Source of the DNA: Ctena decussata
Lineage: Eukaryota > Mollusca > Bivalvia > Lucinida > Lucinidae
Direction: 5' to 3'
NCBI GenBank assembly: GCA_963989385.1
Contig: OZ022499.1
Location: forward strand, 78,915,903-78,979,902
Length of the DNA stretch: 64,000 nt
Every line of letters begins with the position of its first letter. Position 1 is the first letter of the stretch. A program made the translations under genes and the position numbers. This document shows positions 33,044 through 45,116 of this stretch, one piece after another. A model generated the notes under the pieces. The model had not been told where the DNA came from. It did not search any database and worked only from the letters and a program-made list of their open reading frames with translations.

Positions 33044-33474
33044 TGGTGTCCCAAAATCATTATTATCTTATATATAGCATCAACATTTGGCTAGTTCTGT
33101 AATCTTCTAGCTTGTTGGCAGCACAGTTTCTAAGACAAACATTCTGGTTGGTAATATTGACTGGTTCCATACTGCTTCAGTCTGACCAGTTCCAAGGCGC
33201 TCAGTCTTCTATCTTACTGTCCTCTATCTGTTTGGTAGCCGGGAGATAAACTTTAAAACTGAAGTCTGTACGAGGAAATGAACCCTGAAATAAGAAAACA
33301 CTTCTGTTAAGACCTTAGACCCAAAATGGCAAATATACGAAAATCAGTAACAAGAATTATGTGGAATGTGGTTTTTCGCTTGTCAGCGCATTCTCACAAA
33401 ACAGAGCTAAACCTGAAAACTGGACAAAAGTTTACGTGGCAGACACCAGCAACAGAATATTCATATGAGCCATG
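33044..33474. other. No recognised gene
   Basis: Mostly unrecognised. At 33355-33460 GCTTGTCAGCGCATTCTCAC and AAGTTTACG words resemble the short GTCTCGCC-type element at 46621. Confidence 0.35.
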
Positions 33475-33701
33475 ACACAAGAAAACCAACAAAGTGGTTT
33501 TGTGCCAAGCGCAGACTCAGATCAGCCTGGGCATCCTCCCAGTCTGATCAGGCTCTTCGCTAAGCGCTTACAGGGTAGCTACGGGTCTAAGCCAGCTCCG
33601 TGCGGACAGTGAAGACTGATCAGACAGGGCGGATGCCCAGGCTGATCAGAGTTTGCACTGGGACACAACCACTTTGTTGGTTTTGTCGTGTCGCGGCTCA
33701 T
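33475..33701. mobile_element. ATGAGCC...GGCTCAT MITE, copy 2
   Basis: The ends ATGAGCCATGACACAAGAAAA and TTTTGTCGTGTCGCGGCTCAT pair. The arms share AGATCAGCCTGGGCATCC and CTGATCAG with copy 1. Non-coding, 227 bp. Confidence 0.82.
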
Positions 33702-34160
33702 ATGTCTCACTTCTACTAGTTGCAGGGGAGACAAAAACTGTCAATCATTGACAAACATTGTATTCTGTCACTGACAACTTCTTTTGACATCAGCAAGCTG
33801 GTGATGAACAAAGTTGGCCAATGTCAGAATGCCATGCTCATCAGTGTCTTATGGACGTTAAACAAAAGTGACAATGGCATAATACGTTTGTCGGTACTGG
33901 GTCTAAAAACTCGATATGCACACTGTCCCACATGCAGTTCTAGTCAGTCACTCAAAATTCAGTTCAGTCACTCAAAAAGCACCAAAGTTGTTCCATTCTT
34001 TATGTATAAAGACAGAGCTGTCCTGACAAAGTGTGTAAACCCAGACCAGACTTATAGAGAATTTTGATCACAGCCTACACTGTCATTCCACCAGGAAACT
34101 CTTGATAAACAGCAAGTGGGTAAATTCAACTTCAAATTTTAGGACAATTACAGAAACCGG
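33702..34160 (+). other. No recognised gene; motif-less ORF
   Basis: A 115-codon ORF (33720-34067) contains no motif that I recognise, and its C-terminal part reads through GACCAGACTTAT repeat-like words, so I do not call it a gene. The left edge has CAGGGGAGACAAAA, like the 3' end of a GTCTC-type hairpin element. Confidence 0.3.
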
Positions 34161-34380
34161 TTAAGGGATTCCAACATACTCCTGTTCTTTTTGCAAAAAT
34201 AAAACTATTAAATTGCATTAATACCTTTTTTCCTTCTCTGGATGAGGTAGCTCTTTGAAATGGGGTCTACTCTTAAAAACAAGAATTTGCTCCTAATTTC
34301 TTATAAGAGTTGACCCCATCCCTACTGAGAAGGGAGGCAAACATAGTAGAGTTACTTCCTCTGAAGTATACCAATTAACA
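34161..34380. mobile_element. TTAAGG MITE family, copy 3 (diverged)
   Basis: AAGAATTTGCTCCTAATTTC and GAGTTGACCCCATCCCTACTGA match the centre and right arm of copies 1 and 5. The ends have decayed. Non-coding. Confidence 0.6.
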
Positions 34381-34383
34381 TAA

Positions 34384-34621
34384 ATGAGCCTCGACACGAC
34401 AAAACCAACAATGTGGTTGTCCGCCAAGCGCAGACTCAGATCAGCCTGGGCATCCGCCCAGTCTGATCAGAGTCTTCGCTGTCCGCATAGAGGTAGCTAA
34501 GACTCTTAGCTACACTTTAAGCGCTTAGCGAAGTCCGACCAGACTGGGCAGATGCCCAGGCTGATCTAAGTCTGCGTAGGGCGCACAACCACATTGTTGT
34601 TTTTCTCGTGTCGCGGCTCAT
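34384..34621. mobile_element. ATGAGCC...GGCTCAT MITE, copy 3
   Basis: ATGAGCCTCGACACGACAAA and TCTCGTGTCGCGGCTCAT are the ends. The inner arms GGGCATCCGCCCAGTCTGAT and GGGCAGATGCCCAGGCTGAT pair locally as well as overall. It directly follows the previous MITE. Confidence 0.85.
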
Positions 34622-34739
34622 ATACTGTTAATTCAAGGTATTTTGGCAGCAGCTGATTTACTACAATTTAGGCTCTAAATAAAGCCTCCTTTTCGTAAAA
34701 ATGCAATGTCCCCGGGGAGTTAGATAGAATAATAAGGTA

Positions 34740-34965
34740 TTTAGGGTATGTTGTACATCGCCATGTTTTGCATTTTCAGAGGCAAACAAATTTTGTGACT
34801 TCCTGTTTGCTTTCCTGGACAACTAAACCCTTTACAAAACAGGTCTTCTCTTAAAGGAAATAAAGAGCTGCCCCCCCCCCCCCCCCCCCCCCTGTTGAAA
34901 AGGGAGGAAAAACTGAAAACTGCAGGGTTGCTTCCTCTGAGAGTGTACCCATTTATCTGAAGTAT
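34740..34965. mobile_element. TTAAGG MITE family, copy 4, with 22-base poly-C
   Basis: The arms AATTTTGTGACTTCCTGTTTG and AGGGTTGCTTCCTCTGAGAG match the family. The centre, where other copies have TTTGCTCC/GGAGCAAA, is replaced by an uninterrupted C run at 34871-34892. Confidence 0.65.
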
Positions 34966-35488
34966 GTGAAGTGTCCTAATAGGTGCCCCAGAAGGATCAG
35001 TGTGTCAGATCAGTTTGATCACCAATTTTCAAGAGAAAATTGCATGATAGGATAGTGAACTTGGCCTTAATTGGTGAAAGCAATTTATACCTATTGAAAT
35101 TCTTTTAAAATTTTGTTATTTCTAATTAAGTGAGAAGGTTGGTGACAAAATGTTGTAACATAATCCGGGTTACCCGAGGTGATTTCAAAAGCCAGGAAAT
35201 ATTTACCGACAATTTCCAAGTGTAACTGCAACAGATAATTGGTAGTTAATTGTTGACAGGTACCCCCAAGCTTGAAATTAGGTGAGACAAGTTCATATCG
35301 CAATTGTAAAACCAAATATTTCAAAATTTCGTCGTGATAATAAATACAATCTGTTCATGAAATCTTTGACATTGATATTGCTTTCTGATGATTTAGATCA
35401 ATAACAGTATATATACGCCATAAGTACCAAAAATATTGTGACACCTTCTATTCTAAACACCAAATAAGTTGAGTTTACAACATGCACA
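34966..35488. other. No recognised feature
   Basis: AT-rich non-coding sequence. One 77-codon minus-strand ORF has no motif. Confidence 0.35.
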
Positions 35489-35691
35489 CAGAGCTCTAGA
35501 TAAGAGGACGTATTTTGTGATAATTAGGGATAATTTTGGTAATTTCCACATAAAAACATATGTTAGGACCCCTCATCTGAACCGTCTCGATGAGAAGGTT
35601 CAGATGAGGGGTCACAACATATGGTTACAATGAGAAACAAAAAAAATTATCCTTAATTATCATCAAATACTCCCTCTTATCTAGAGCTCTG
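35489..35691. mobile_element. Palindromic MITE, CAGAGCTCTAGATAAGAGG ends, copy 1
   Basis: The left end CAGAGCTCTAGATAAGAGG and its complement at the right are perfect. Inner arms include ACCCCTCATCTGAACC and its complement around CGTCTCGATGAGAA. Related copies are at 52199 and 45885. Confidence 0.88.
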
Positions 35692-36778
35692 TAGCACAGT
35701 GTCAAGAATACACCTTTCCAAGCCACACCCACAATGTCACTGAAAAATCATCTGATATTGTATAACTGAACCAATGCAACAACAACCTAGCAAGTGACAT
35801 AGTCCCGCAAGTAAAATCGCATGTGTTAAATGTCCCACAATAAAATCCGAAATTTTACCTTACAGTTAATGAAGAGATGCATACCTGTTTAAAGTAGGCA
35901 TGGCGTCAGAATAGTAAATTGCTTGTACATTTGCAAACCATGCAGACCCAGTTCAGACTGCTTGGAACTATTCCATTTGCTCAGGACATTCTATCCCAAT
36001 ATTTACGACCGCTATGGTACATGCAATTTAAATTTAATGTTTCCAAAAGATAAATTAAAGGTAAATATCGCAAGAAGATACTTCTGTAGTGTTCAAAATT
36101 TTGACATAATAATTCCTTTATTATGTCTTTATTACGACTTTTCTATTTGAAAAAAGAGACAATTATAAAGGTAATGAATAGATTCTATAAATCAATTTGA
36201 TTATCTCATATCAGCCACATAAAAACAAGATCTTGTCTGAGCTGTACATGCCAAGACCAGTCTGCACAATCATGTGCTGGCTGGTCAGGCCATGGGATAA
36301 AATATAAGATTTTTTTATTGAGAAACAAAAACTGTTACATTAGAAAACAGCCTTTTTGCTCTACTTTCCATATATGCAGATAGCTGGATGGTGTGATTTT
36401 GTATGCTGAGACTGGACTAGCAGCAGATCGATCTTTGACCTGCAAATCTGACCCTGACACTGGACAAAGAAGGCATGTCTCTCTGTACCACTACTCTCTA
36501 CAGTTCAGTTATCATTAGCCTCCATAGTTCTGTCACGTTTGACCAAATTCCCTTCAGTATTTTTTGAGACCTGGCCTACAAAACCCTCTTTACCTGCAGA
36601 TGGGTTCTGCAGTCCTTAATATGAGCAATCCATATGAGCCTTTATTATGACAGGTTTCGTAATGACATCACTCACTGCTGTAATGTCTTTTTGGTACAAA
36701 GAATACACTGTCAGCTACATAGGTACAACAATATTTAATCATTAAAGTGCTAAATAAGCAGACAACTCTGCAAATTTT
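35692..36778. other. No recognised gene
   Basis: About 1.1 kb of AT-rich DNA. A 75-codon ORF at 35923-36150 shows no motif, and I see no tandem or inverted repeat of note. Confidence 0.35.
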
Positions 36779-37216
36779 AAAATAAGAAGGCCATGATGGC
36801 CCTACATTGTTCACCTGATCCGTATTGTACGAATGGAATGGTAGGTAATAAGGTGTGTTCCCCTAGTTGTCCTGTTTATCTACCTACCAAGATTGGATTA
36901 ACAAACTTGATCAGTAGTAGATCAAATTTGTAGAGGATGACAATGAACTCTGAAATTATTTTGAAATCTGTCATGCAGATTGTAAAACTTGGAAATCTGT
37001 CATGCATTTTGTAAAGTTGTTTAAAGGGTTTTTTTTCTATTTTTAGCTCAGGCTGCCATCTTGTTCAGCGGAGTGGAATGGTTTGAGCAATATAGGATCA
37101 TCATGGCAATACTCCTGTGAAATTATTTTAAAATCTGTCTATCCTTTTAGCAAAAGTTGTTTTAAAGGTTTTTGCTATTGCCATCTCAGAGAGCACTTGA
37201 TGCTCAGGTGAGCTAA
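36779..37216 (+). mobile_element. Short hairpin-ended element J
   Basis: It starts AATAAGAAGGCCATGATGGCC (hairpin), then TTCACCTGATC, and ends GAGCACTTGATGCTC, AGGTGAGCTAA at 37216. The middle contains CTTGTTCAGCGGAGTGGAA, shared with 8640-8830. At 438 bp it lacks the large internal arrays. Confidence 0.75.
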
Positions 37217-37927
37217 AAATGTTTCATCCAATATATATCATATTCAGAAATTTAACGCTAGAGGTCAAACAGTGTAGACCCAGATGAGGTGGCTTACTAT
37301 AAGCTACCTCATCTGGATCTAGGCTGTTTGCAAATTCATCTATTCTCCTGTTTTGGCACTTTAAGGATTCATATTTCAAATATTTTTATGTTTCCCATAA
37401 ATAATGCATGGGAAACTTTTGCTTAAGTTGTCTATACTAACACCTTTTTAGCAGAGAACTGGCTCTGAATCCCTCACCTGAGCTTAGGATTAATTTGCTT
37501 TTTTGCACAAGGAGATGCCCACCTAGTATGCTGTCTGCATCCACCCAGTATGCTTTCTGCATACTGTAAGTCAGTTTGGTTTAGATGTTCCCGAAAAAAC
37601 ATCATTTGAATGGTTTTACCACATTTGGGCATGGTGGCCATGTTGAACTTTAGTGTTTTCACTGCCTAACTGCTCTATAGAGGCTTATAACATGAGCTCA
37701 AAGGCTTCCATGGCCTAATGGATGAAAGTGCTGATGCTTAAACATTAGGTCTCTTACCCCTGTGAGTTTGAGCCTCTGCCGGCCCACATCTAAGAAAAGC
37801 AAGTTCCTCTTACGCAAGAGCAGATGATTTTTCCCCAAGAGCTCCAGTTTTTGTCCCACTTAGCTCAACAATCAGCTCGAAGAAGTGAAATAGTCTTGAA
37901 AGGGCCATAAAAACACATAAAAAATAT
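37217..37927. other. Unassigned sequence with a small hairpin
   Basis: At 37262-37335 a hairpin of the CAAACAGTGTAGACCCAGAT family pairs around TTACTATAAG. A tRNA-like stretch at about 37710-37785 (GCCTAATGGATGAAAGTG, GTTTGAGCCTCTGCC) is too decayed to call. No gene. Confidence 0.4.
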
Positions 37928-38679
37928 AACAAGAGGACCAATGGTCCTGTAGCTCACCTGAGCTCCTACTGTCAACAGACACATTTTGTCACTTCACTCA
38001 TTTGTTACAAACCTTAAACCAGTGGTTTTAGAAGAGTGCAGATTTTGACGTCAAACAAATCCAATACAGCTGTGAAGTTATACTGGTTACAAAACTGGTT
38101 AATAAAGGAGGTCACTATAGCACCTTGTCATAAATTACATAGAAATAAACATTCTGAACAAAGATTGGATCAAAACTGTGCCCTCTAGAGTGTACTCAAG
38201 GTTTTTCTCATATCTGATTTAGTGACCTACTTTTTGAACTAACATGACCCACTTACAAACCTGCCCTAGATTTCATAAAAATAAACAGTCTGACTAAGTT
38301 TCATGAACTGGATAAAAACAGTGCCCTCTAGAGTGCACACAAGATTTTTCTAAGATTTTCTAAGATTTGACATAGTGACCCAATTTTTGACCAGCACCTC
38401 TTTCATCAGAATAGCGCTGCTACTTACACCTAGGGCCTCTACGTGTACACGGATAAACGGTAACGGTTCGTGTAAATGTGGTAAACTTTTACAAAATTTA
38501 CATATCGTTTAACCGAAGTTGAACACATGGTACACCGCCAACAAAGTGAAATATCTAAGAGTCGTCAGTAGTAGTCTATTTTTATGTACTTGACGGCGTC
38601 CTCAGAAACACCTAAATCTTTATACTCTAAATTCTGCATATTCTTCTGCAAACCAATATCAAGTACATATTATATGAGG

Positions 38680-39190
38680 CACGGCTGTGGAAATACCATG
38701 CCCGACTTGTCCTACTTGTCCCATTTCACTCAGGACAAGTGAAAAATTTTAATGTACTTGCCCTAGGACAACTATGGAAAAAGTAAACGGTTTTCTTTTT
38801 GAAAAATACTAAGGCAAACAATGTGGACCCAGATCAGACTGCTCCTGCAGGAGCAGGAGCAGTCTGATCTGGGTCCACATTGTTTGCCATTCCAATTAGT
38901 ACAGTCACCTGGTAAAAGTTTATCTGTGAAGAGTAAGGAATAAGATGCTTTTTTGGGGGATATTTGGCATAGAAAAGATGCCTTTATTTCGTTTTAAGGC
39001 TTAGAGAGCTATTTAAAATGAGGGATGAAATTTGTTAGAATAATAATTCGATGAATGTTGATGACTGAATAACTCTTAAACTAATGCATATTTGCATTTT
39101 TGGACAAGTAATTTTTTGGCCGGACAAGTGGAGTTTGACTTTTTACTTGTCCCTGGACAAGTAAGAAATTTTGCTATTTCCACAGGCCTG
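38680..39190. mobile_element. TIR element with 7-bp direct repeats, nested in element C
   Basis: CACGGCTGTGGAAATA at the left is matched by TATTTCCACAGGCCTG at the right with two mismatches. TATGAGG flanks both sides (38673-38679 and 39191-39197). Inner ACTTGTCC/GGACAAGT words occur on both arms. The ends are hAT-like. It in turn hosts the 76-bp hairpin at 38813-38888. Confidence 0.7.
38813..38888. mobile_element. 76-bp perfect-arm hairpin, GGCAAACAATGTGGACC family
   Basis: The arms of at least 34 bases from GGCAAACAATGTGGACCC are perfect complements around a GCAGGAGCAG centre. A 66-bp relative is at 48544, and older ones are at 37262 and near 21545. The perfect arms imply recent formation or conversion. 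Confidence 0.85.
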
Positions 39191-41427
39191 TATGAGGATA
39201 TTGTTTCATCTTAATCCGCAACTAGTTTTAGATGTTGCTGATCAAAGACAAAGGAAACTTTGCGGAAAGCACATGCGGTGTAACTGAAAATTCAGCCTAC
39301 CTGTTTGTCACAGAATAAGCTTACTGGGAAGGTGAGATAATTGCATTGACGGTAAAAATAGTCCCTGTGACCTTGATCTTAGCCCTAGAATGCTGAAATG
39401 AGAACTTGTCAAAGATAATGTCATACTAAACATTTGTGCGCAGTTGAACTAAAATTGGTCCATAAATGAAGGCACAAGAGCCATGACAAAGTTTTTCTAA
39501 AAATAGTCACTGTGACCTTGACCTTAGAATGCTGAAACGCGAACTTGTTCAAGATATTGTCATACTAAACATTTGTGTAATCGGTCCATACATGAAGTTG
39601 CCAGAGCGATGACAAAGTTTTTCTAAAAATAGTCACTGTGACCCTGACCTTAGAACGCTGAAACGCAAACTTGTTCATGATACTGTCATACTAAACATAA
39701 GTGTGAATTCAAATCAAAATCTGTCCGTAAATGAAGGCGCTAGAGTGATGACAAAGTTTTTCCAAAAATAACCACTGTGACCTTGACCTTGACCCAGAAC
39801 GCTGAAATGCAAAACTGCCCAAGATATTGCCATACTTATCACTTGTTTGAAGTTAAATCGAAATTGGTCCATAAATGAAGGCACTAGAGCGATGACAAAG
39901 TTTTTCTAAAAATAGCCACTGTGACCTTGACATTTACCTTAGGACACTGAAACACGAGCTTGTTCAAGATATTGTCATACTAAACATTTGTGTGACGTTT
40001 TAATCAAAATCAGTCCATAAATGAAGGCGCTAGAGGGATGACAATGTGTTCTAAAAATAGCCACTGTGACCTTGACCTTGACTCCATAATGCTGAAAAGC
40101 GAACTTGTCCAAAATATTGCCATACTAGCACTTGTGTGAAAGAAAATTGAGTTCGATCCACAAATGAAGGTGCTTGAGCGATGACAAAGTTTTTCTTAAA
40201 ATAGCCACTGTGACCTTGACCTAAGGATGCTGAAATGCAAACTTATTCAAGATATTGTCATACTAAACATTTGTGTGAAGTTTTAATCAAAATCAGTCCA
40301 TAAATGAAGGTGCTAGAGTGATGACAAAGTTTTTCTAAAAATAGCCTCTGTGACCTTGACCTTGACCCTAGAATGCTGAAACGCAAACATGTCCAAGATA
40401 TTGTCATACTAATCACTTGTGTGAAATAAATCGAATTTGGTCCACAAATCAAGGCGCTAGAGCGATGACAAAGTCTATGGGAAAATATTTTATCGCTCAA
40501 GGGCAAGTAACTCTGAAAAGGGCAAGTAACTCTGAAAACTGGTACAAGATGTTTTGGCTGTCCTCAATACCTGCAACTTACAAGAAGTTGCGATCAAAAA
40601 TGAAGAAGCTAGAGCCCGGACAACATTTTCCCCATTATATGTCTATGGGAAAATATTTTATCGCTCAAGGGCAAGTAACTCTGAAAAGAATGATCCAACC
40701 TGGCCCAAATTTGAACTGGTCCGAGATGTTTAGACTGTCCTGGATACCTGCAAGTTATAAGAAGTTGCGATCAAAAATGAAGAAGCTAGTATAGGGCCCG
40801 GACAACATTTTCCCCAATATATATTTTATCGCTCAAGGGCAAGTAACTCTAAAAAAATGATTCAACCTGGCTCAAATTTGAACTGGTCCGAGACATTTTG
40901 GCTGTTCTGGATACCTGCAAGTTGCAAGAAGTTGCGATCAAAAATGATGAATCTAGGGCCCGGACAACATTTTCCCCATTATAAGTCTATGGGAAAATAT
41001 TTTATCGCTCAAGGGCGAGTAACTCTGTAAAGAATCATCCAACCTGGCCCAAATTCGAACTGGTCCGAGATGTTTTGTCCTGGATATCTGCAAGTTACAC
41101 GAAGTTGCGATCAAAAATGAAGAAGCTAGGGCCCTGACAACAGTTTCTCCATTATAAGTCAATGGGACCTTTTTATTACCATGGTAACCACTGTTTTAAA
41201 CCAATCTGTACCAAAACAATATGCAATCAATCCCCCACCCCAACCATGCTACACATAAAATTTGATCAAGATTGGCCAGCTACTTTTGCAGATATTAATG
41301 CTTAAAAGTGTGAATGTACGACGTACGACGGACCAAGCCTATACTATAAGCTCACCTTGTGAGCCTTCGGCTCAGGTGAGCTAACAACATCTCAGCCATG
41401 AGCCCTTTGAACTCTGGTCAGTCAAAA

Positions 41428-42441
41428 AACAAGAGGCCTACGGGCCACAAAGCTCACCAGATCTTTAGCTCAAAACTGCTATCAAATTTGTATAGGCTCA
41501 AAATTGCTGTCACATTTGTACAGGCCAATACAAAATATACAATTACAAAGTCTCAGTCTGACAGTCTGTTGAGCCGATTTTTATAAAAAACAAACTTTCA
41601 GTCCCCAAGCCTAAGGATACTACAGATGAAATCTGGGCCTTATTGGCCTTACTGGCCCAGTGGCTTCTGAGAAGATAATTTTTTAAGTATTTTTTTTCCA
41701 TTTTTTTGCATTTTGGTTTCCATGGCAACCAATAAAAGGGGCAGTGGGCCAAACAAAAAAAAACATATTGCTGATAGAAGACTTCTCAAGGAACATTTCT
41801 ATAAAGTTTTGTCAACATATCTGCAATGGCTTGGCAGTAAATGCCATTTTTCAATTTTCACCATGATAAGTCAATGCAACTCCAAGCTGCCATAGCAATC
41901 AAATTGCCATAGCAACCACACTGAAGAGCCGATTTTCATTAAAAACATAAATTTTCAATCTCCCAGCCTAAGGATCCTACAGATGAAATCTGGGCCTTAT
42001 TGGCCCAGTGGTTTCAGAGAAGATAGTTTTTTAAGTATTTTTTTTCTCCATTTTTTTGCATTTTGGTTTCCATGGCAACCAATAAAAGCAGAAGTGGGCC
42101 AAAAAACATATTGCTGATAGAAGACTTCTCAAGGAACATTTCTATAAAAGTTTTGTCAACATATCTGTAATGGCTTGGCAGAAAATGCCATTTTTCAATT
42201 TTCCTCAATATAAGTCTATTGGAACTCTAAGTTGCCATAGCAACCAAACTAAAGGGCAGATTTTCATTAAAAAAAACACAAACTTTCAATCCCACAGCCC
42301 AAGGATGCTACAGATGAAATTTAGGTTCAATCGGCCGAGTGACTTCAGAGGAGATGTCAGTTAAAAGTGTTGACAGACGACGACGACGGACAATTGCCTA
42401 TCCTATAAGCTCCCCCGGAGCCTTCGGCTCTGGTGAGCTAA
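41428..42441 (+). mobile_element. Hairpin-ended element D (X-box subgroup)
   Basis: The start AACAAGAGGCCTACGGGCC is followed by AAAGCTCACCAG. The end is GACGACGACGG, a GGAGCCTTCGGCTC hairpin and TGGTGAGCTAA at 42441. Internal units of about 320 bp contain GGTTTCCATGGCAACC and TTGCCATAGCAACC, with one exact GTTGCCATAGCAAC at 42231. Non-coding. Confidence 0.87.
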
Positions 42442-42519
42442 GAATAACAAGCACATACAAAAATTCCACAGAAGGCTGTGTAGCTACTACAAAATATCTA
42501 ATTCTCTAGATTACTCTTC

Positions 42520-42960
42520 TGCCCATACTTCTTTTCAATTTTAGTCTTTTTCTTTCTTCAATGAAGTCTTTTCCAATGAGAAATGGAGCTAAACACACTG
42601 AGAAAACATAAATTTAGCAATGTTCAACAGCGTGAAAGTAGGTCAAGGTCAGGCACTGCAGAGACAATGACATGATGTAGGTTTGAGTGTATTTTCAACA
42701 TGAAAGGTCTTTTAATCTTTGAGAAATGGAGCAATACACAGTGGGTAAACCTTAAATGGCTATGTTCAACAGAGCGCGAAAGTAGATTAAGGTCAACAAA
42801 TGACACTAATACCGCAGAGACAATCTCATAATGTATGTTTGTCTGGAGTTTCATCATAAAAGGTCTTTTAGTCTCTGAGAAATGCAGCTAAACACAGTGG
42901 GTAAACAAACATTTGGCTATGTTCAACCTAACCTGAAAGTAGGTCAAGGTCGACAGTGTT
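42520..42960 (+). mobile_element. Left part of interrupted repeat M (about 140-bp units)
   Basis: Units with AAAGTAGGTCAAGGTC, GCAGAGACAATG, GGTCTTTTAGTCTCTGAGAAATG and CACAGTGGGTAAAC recur here and again at 45117-45428 and 45586-45812, ending there with a GGGGCATA-type tail. The gap between holds element E, unassigned DNA and a SINE. Confidence 0.65.
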
Positions 42961-43069
42961 CCCATTCACGTAGAATTGTGCATGAATCACGCGGAAATCA
43001 TTCTAATAACGCATAAATTTTGGGGCAAGAACGTGCATTCACGCGCATATGTTTCTCTCAAGAATATAA

Positions 43070-44506
43070 AACAAGAGGCCCACGGGCCACAAAGCTCACC
43101 AGATCTCTAGCTCAAAATTGCTTTTAAAACTGCTGTCACATTTGTACAGGCTAATACAAAATATACTACTACAAAGTCTCAGTCTGACAGTCTGTTGAGT
43201 TGATAACAAAATATATAACTGTTTTCCATATTTTGATTGCAGTAAAATTCTCCCCATTGTAAGTCAATGCAACTCTAATTTGCCATAGCAACCAAACAAA
43301 AGAGCTGATTCTCATAAAAGAAAAACACATATTTTCACTTCCCCAGCCCAAGGATACTAAAGATAAAATCAGCTCAATCGGCCTAGTGGCTTCAGAGGGA
43401 TCATTTTTTAAGGGATTTTTTCCCTTCTTTTGCTTTATGGCTTCCATGACAACCAATAATAAAAAGGGAAGTGGACCAAAAACATATAGCTGATAGAAGA
43501 CATCTCAAGAAACATTTCTATAAAAGTTTTGTCAACATATCTGCAATGGCTTGGCAGTAAATGCGATTTTTCAATTTTCCCCATTATAAGTCAATGCAAC
43601 TCTAAGTTGCCATAGCAACCAAACTAAAGGGCAGATTTTCATAAAAAACACAAACTTTCAATCCCCCAGCCTAAGGATACTACAGATGAAATCTGGGCCT
43701 TATCGGTCCAGTGGCTTCTGAGGAGATCATTTTGTATTTATTTTTTTTCCATTATTTTTGCATTTTAGTTTCCATGGCAACCAATAAAAGGAGCAGTGGG
43801 CCCAAAAACATCAACGCTAACAGAGGACTTCTCAAGGAACATTTCTATAAAAGTCTTGTAAGCATATCTGCAATAGCTTGGCAGTAAATGCTATTTTTCA
43901 ATTTCCCCATTATAAGTCTATGAGAACTCTAAGTTGCCATAGCAACCAAACTAAAGGGCAGATTTTCATAAAAAACACAAACTTTCAATCCCCCAGCCTG
44001 AGGATACTACAGATGACAGCTGGGCCTTATCGGCCCAGTGGTTTCAGAGGAGATAGTTTTTAAGTATTTTTTTTACTTTTTGATTGCATTTTGGTTTCCA
44101 TGGCAACCAATAAAAAGGCAGTGGGCCAAAAAAACATACAGATGATAGAAGACTTCTCAAGGAACATTTCTATAAAAGTTCTGTCAACATTTCTGCAAAG
44201 GCTTGGCAGAAAATGCCAATTTTCAATTTTCCCCATTATAAGTCTATGAGAACTCTAAGTTGCCATAGCAACCAAACTAAAGGGCAGATTTTCATAAAAA
44301 ACACAAACTTTCAATCCCCCAGCATAAGGATGCTACAGATGAAATTTGGGCCCAATCGGCCCAGTGGCTTCAGAGGAGATGTTGTTTAAAAGTGTTGACG
44401 GACGACGACGACGACATACGACAGACGACATACGACAGACGCCGACGACGACGGACAACTGCCTATCCTATAAGCTCCCCCGGAGCCTTCGGCTCTGGTG
44501 AGCTAA
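43070..44506 (+). mobile_element. Hairpin-ended element E (X-box subgroup)
   Basis: It starts AACAAGAGGCCCACGGGCC and AAAGCTCACCAG. The end has a long GACGACGAC/ATACGACAGACG tract (44397-44456), a GGAGCCTTCGGCTC hairpin and GGTGAGCTAA. Four units of about 330 bp carry exact GTTGCCATAGCAAC at 43606, 43933 and 44259. It interrupts repeat M. Non-coding. Confidence 0.88.
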
Positions 44507-45116
44507 AAATCATCATTTTTTTTCATTCTATTGCGAGTCTGCCAGGCCAGATGATTTTTGTAGCCGAGAAGAGAGTCAGAAGTCGCTGTTTTGATCTGAA
44601 ATGCGGGCCGTAGTAAGATACCATGCTTTCATTCACGTCCGTCACATCCGTTCTACGGCCAATCAAATTCATTATTGGAAAACACTACCACTAATCGGCT
44701 GCATGAATATTAATGACATGCGCGGTCATGTTGCGCACTAGAACTGTCATAATGACAGACAGAATTTGTCCGTATTTTTGCGTTTATTTTCGCTGTTTCT
44801 GTTTGGAAACGGCACTTTCTATTTTTCATTTGGAAAGGAATCCATCAAATGATTAATATTGGATAAAACGAGGACCGGAAAAAGGCATGACAGCCGTTTT
44901 CTTCGTTTTTTCAGGCTTCAATTGGAAACACATCGGCACTTTAGTGTTTGTAAAAGAAGCGGACCAAGGGTTCCGGGTCATTTCGTCCCATGTCCATTTC
45001 GGCCCATAACTTTTTCGAGATAAAAAGTCATACCCGTAAATTTTACTTCATACCCGCAAATTTTATAGATAGGGGGTATAAAAACCCTCAGTTTAAAATT
45101 TGAGTGGGAGCACTGG
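44507..45116. other. Unassigned sequence between elements
   Basis: It contains CATTCACGTCCGTCACATCC, GGAAACGGCACTTTCTA and repeated CATACCCGTAAATTTT / CATACCCGCAAATTTT words (45029-45065). No gene and no clear TIRs. Confidence 0.4.

Larger units (their letters stand above)
37928..41384 (+). mobile_element. Hairpin-ended element C (AGCTCACC type), about 3.4 kb
   Basis: It starts AACAAGAGGACCAATGGTCC (hairpin), TAGCTCACCTGAG. It ends ACGTACGACGG, TAAGCTCACC, a GAGCCTTCGGCTC hairpin and AGGTGAGCTAA. Arrays inside: about eight units of roughly 135 bp at 39340-40470 (CACTGTGACCTTGACC, GATGACAAAGTTTTTC, AAGATATTGTCATAC) and about four units of roughly 185 bp at 40470-41165 (TATTTTATCGCTCAAGGGC, AACTGGTCCGAGA). 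A separate TIR element is inserted at 38680-39190. Non-coding. Confidence 0.82.

Noticed and set aside
33720..34067. 115-codon ORF as a protein gene
   Set aside because: No recognisable domain, weak composition, and partial overlap with MITE words; could not be supported.
39340..40470. Classical satellite DNA
   Set aside because: The units are confined between the defined ends of one dispersed element, so it is an internal array rather than a free satellite.
40417..40794. 125-codon ORF as a gene
   Set aside because: It is read through the TATTTTATCGCTCAAGGGC tandem units of element C, and the peptide simply repeats with them.
45029..45065. Bacterial-style terminator or riboswitch from repeated CATACCCG words
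   Set aside because: Only two tandem words in AT-rich eukaryotic DNA; no supporting structure.
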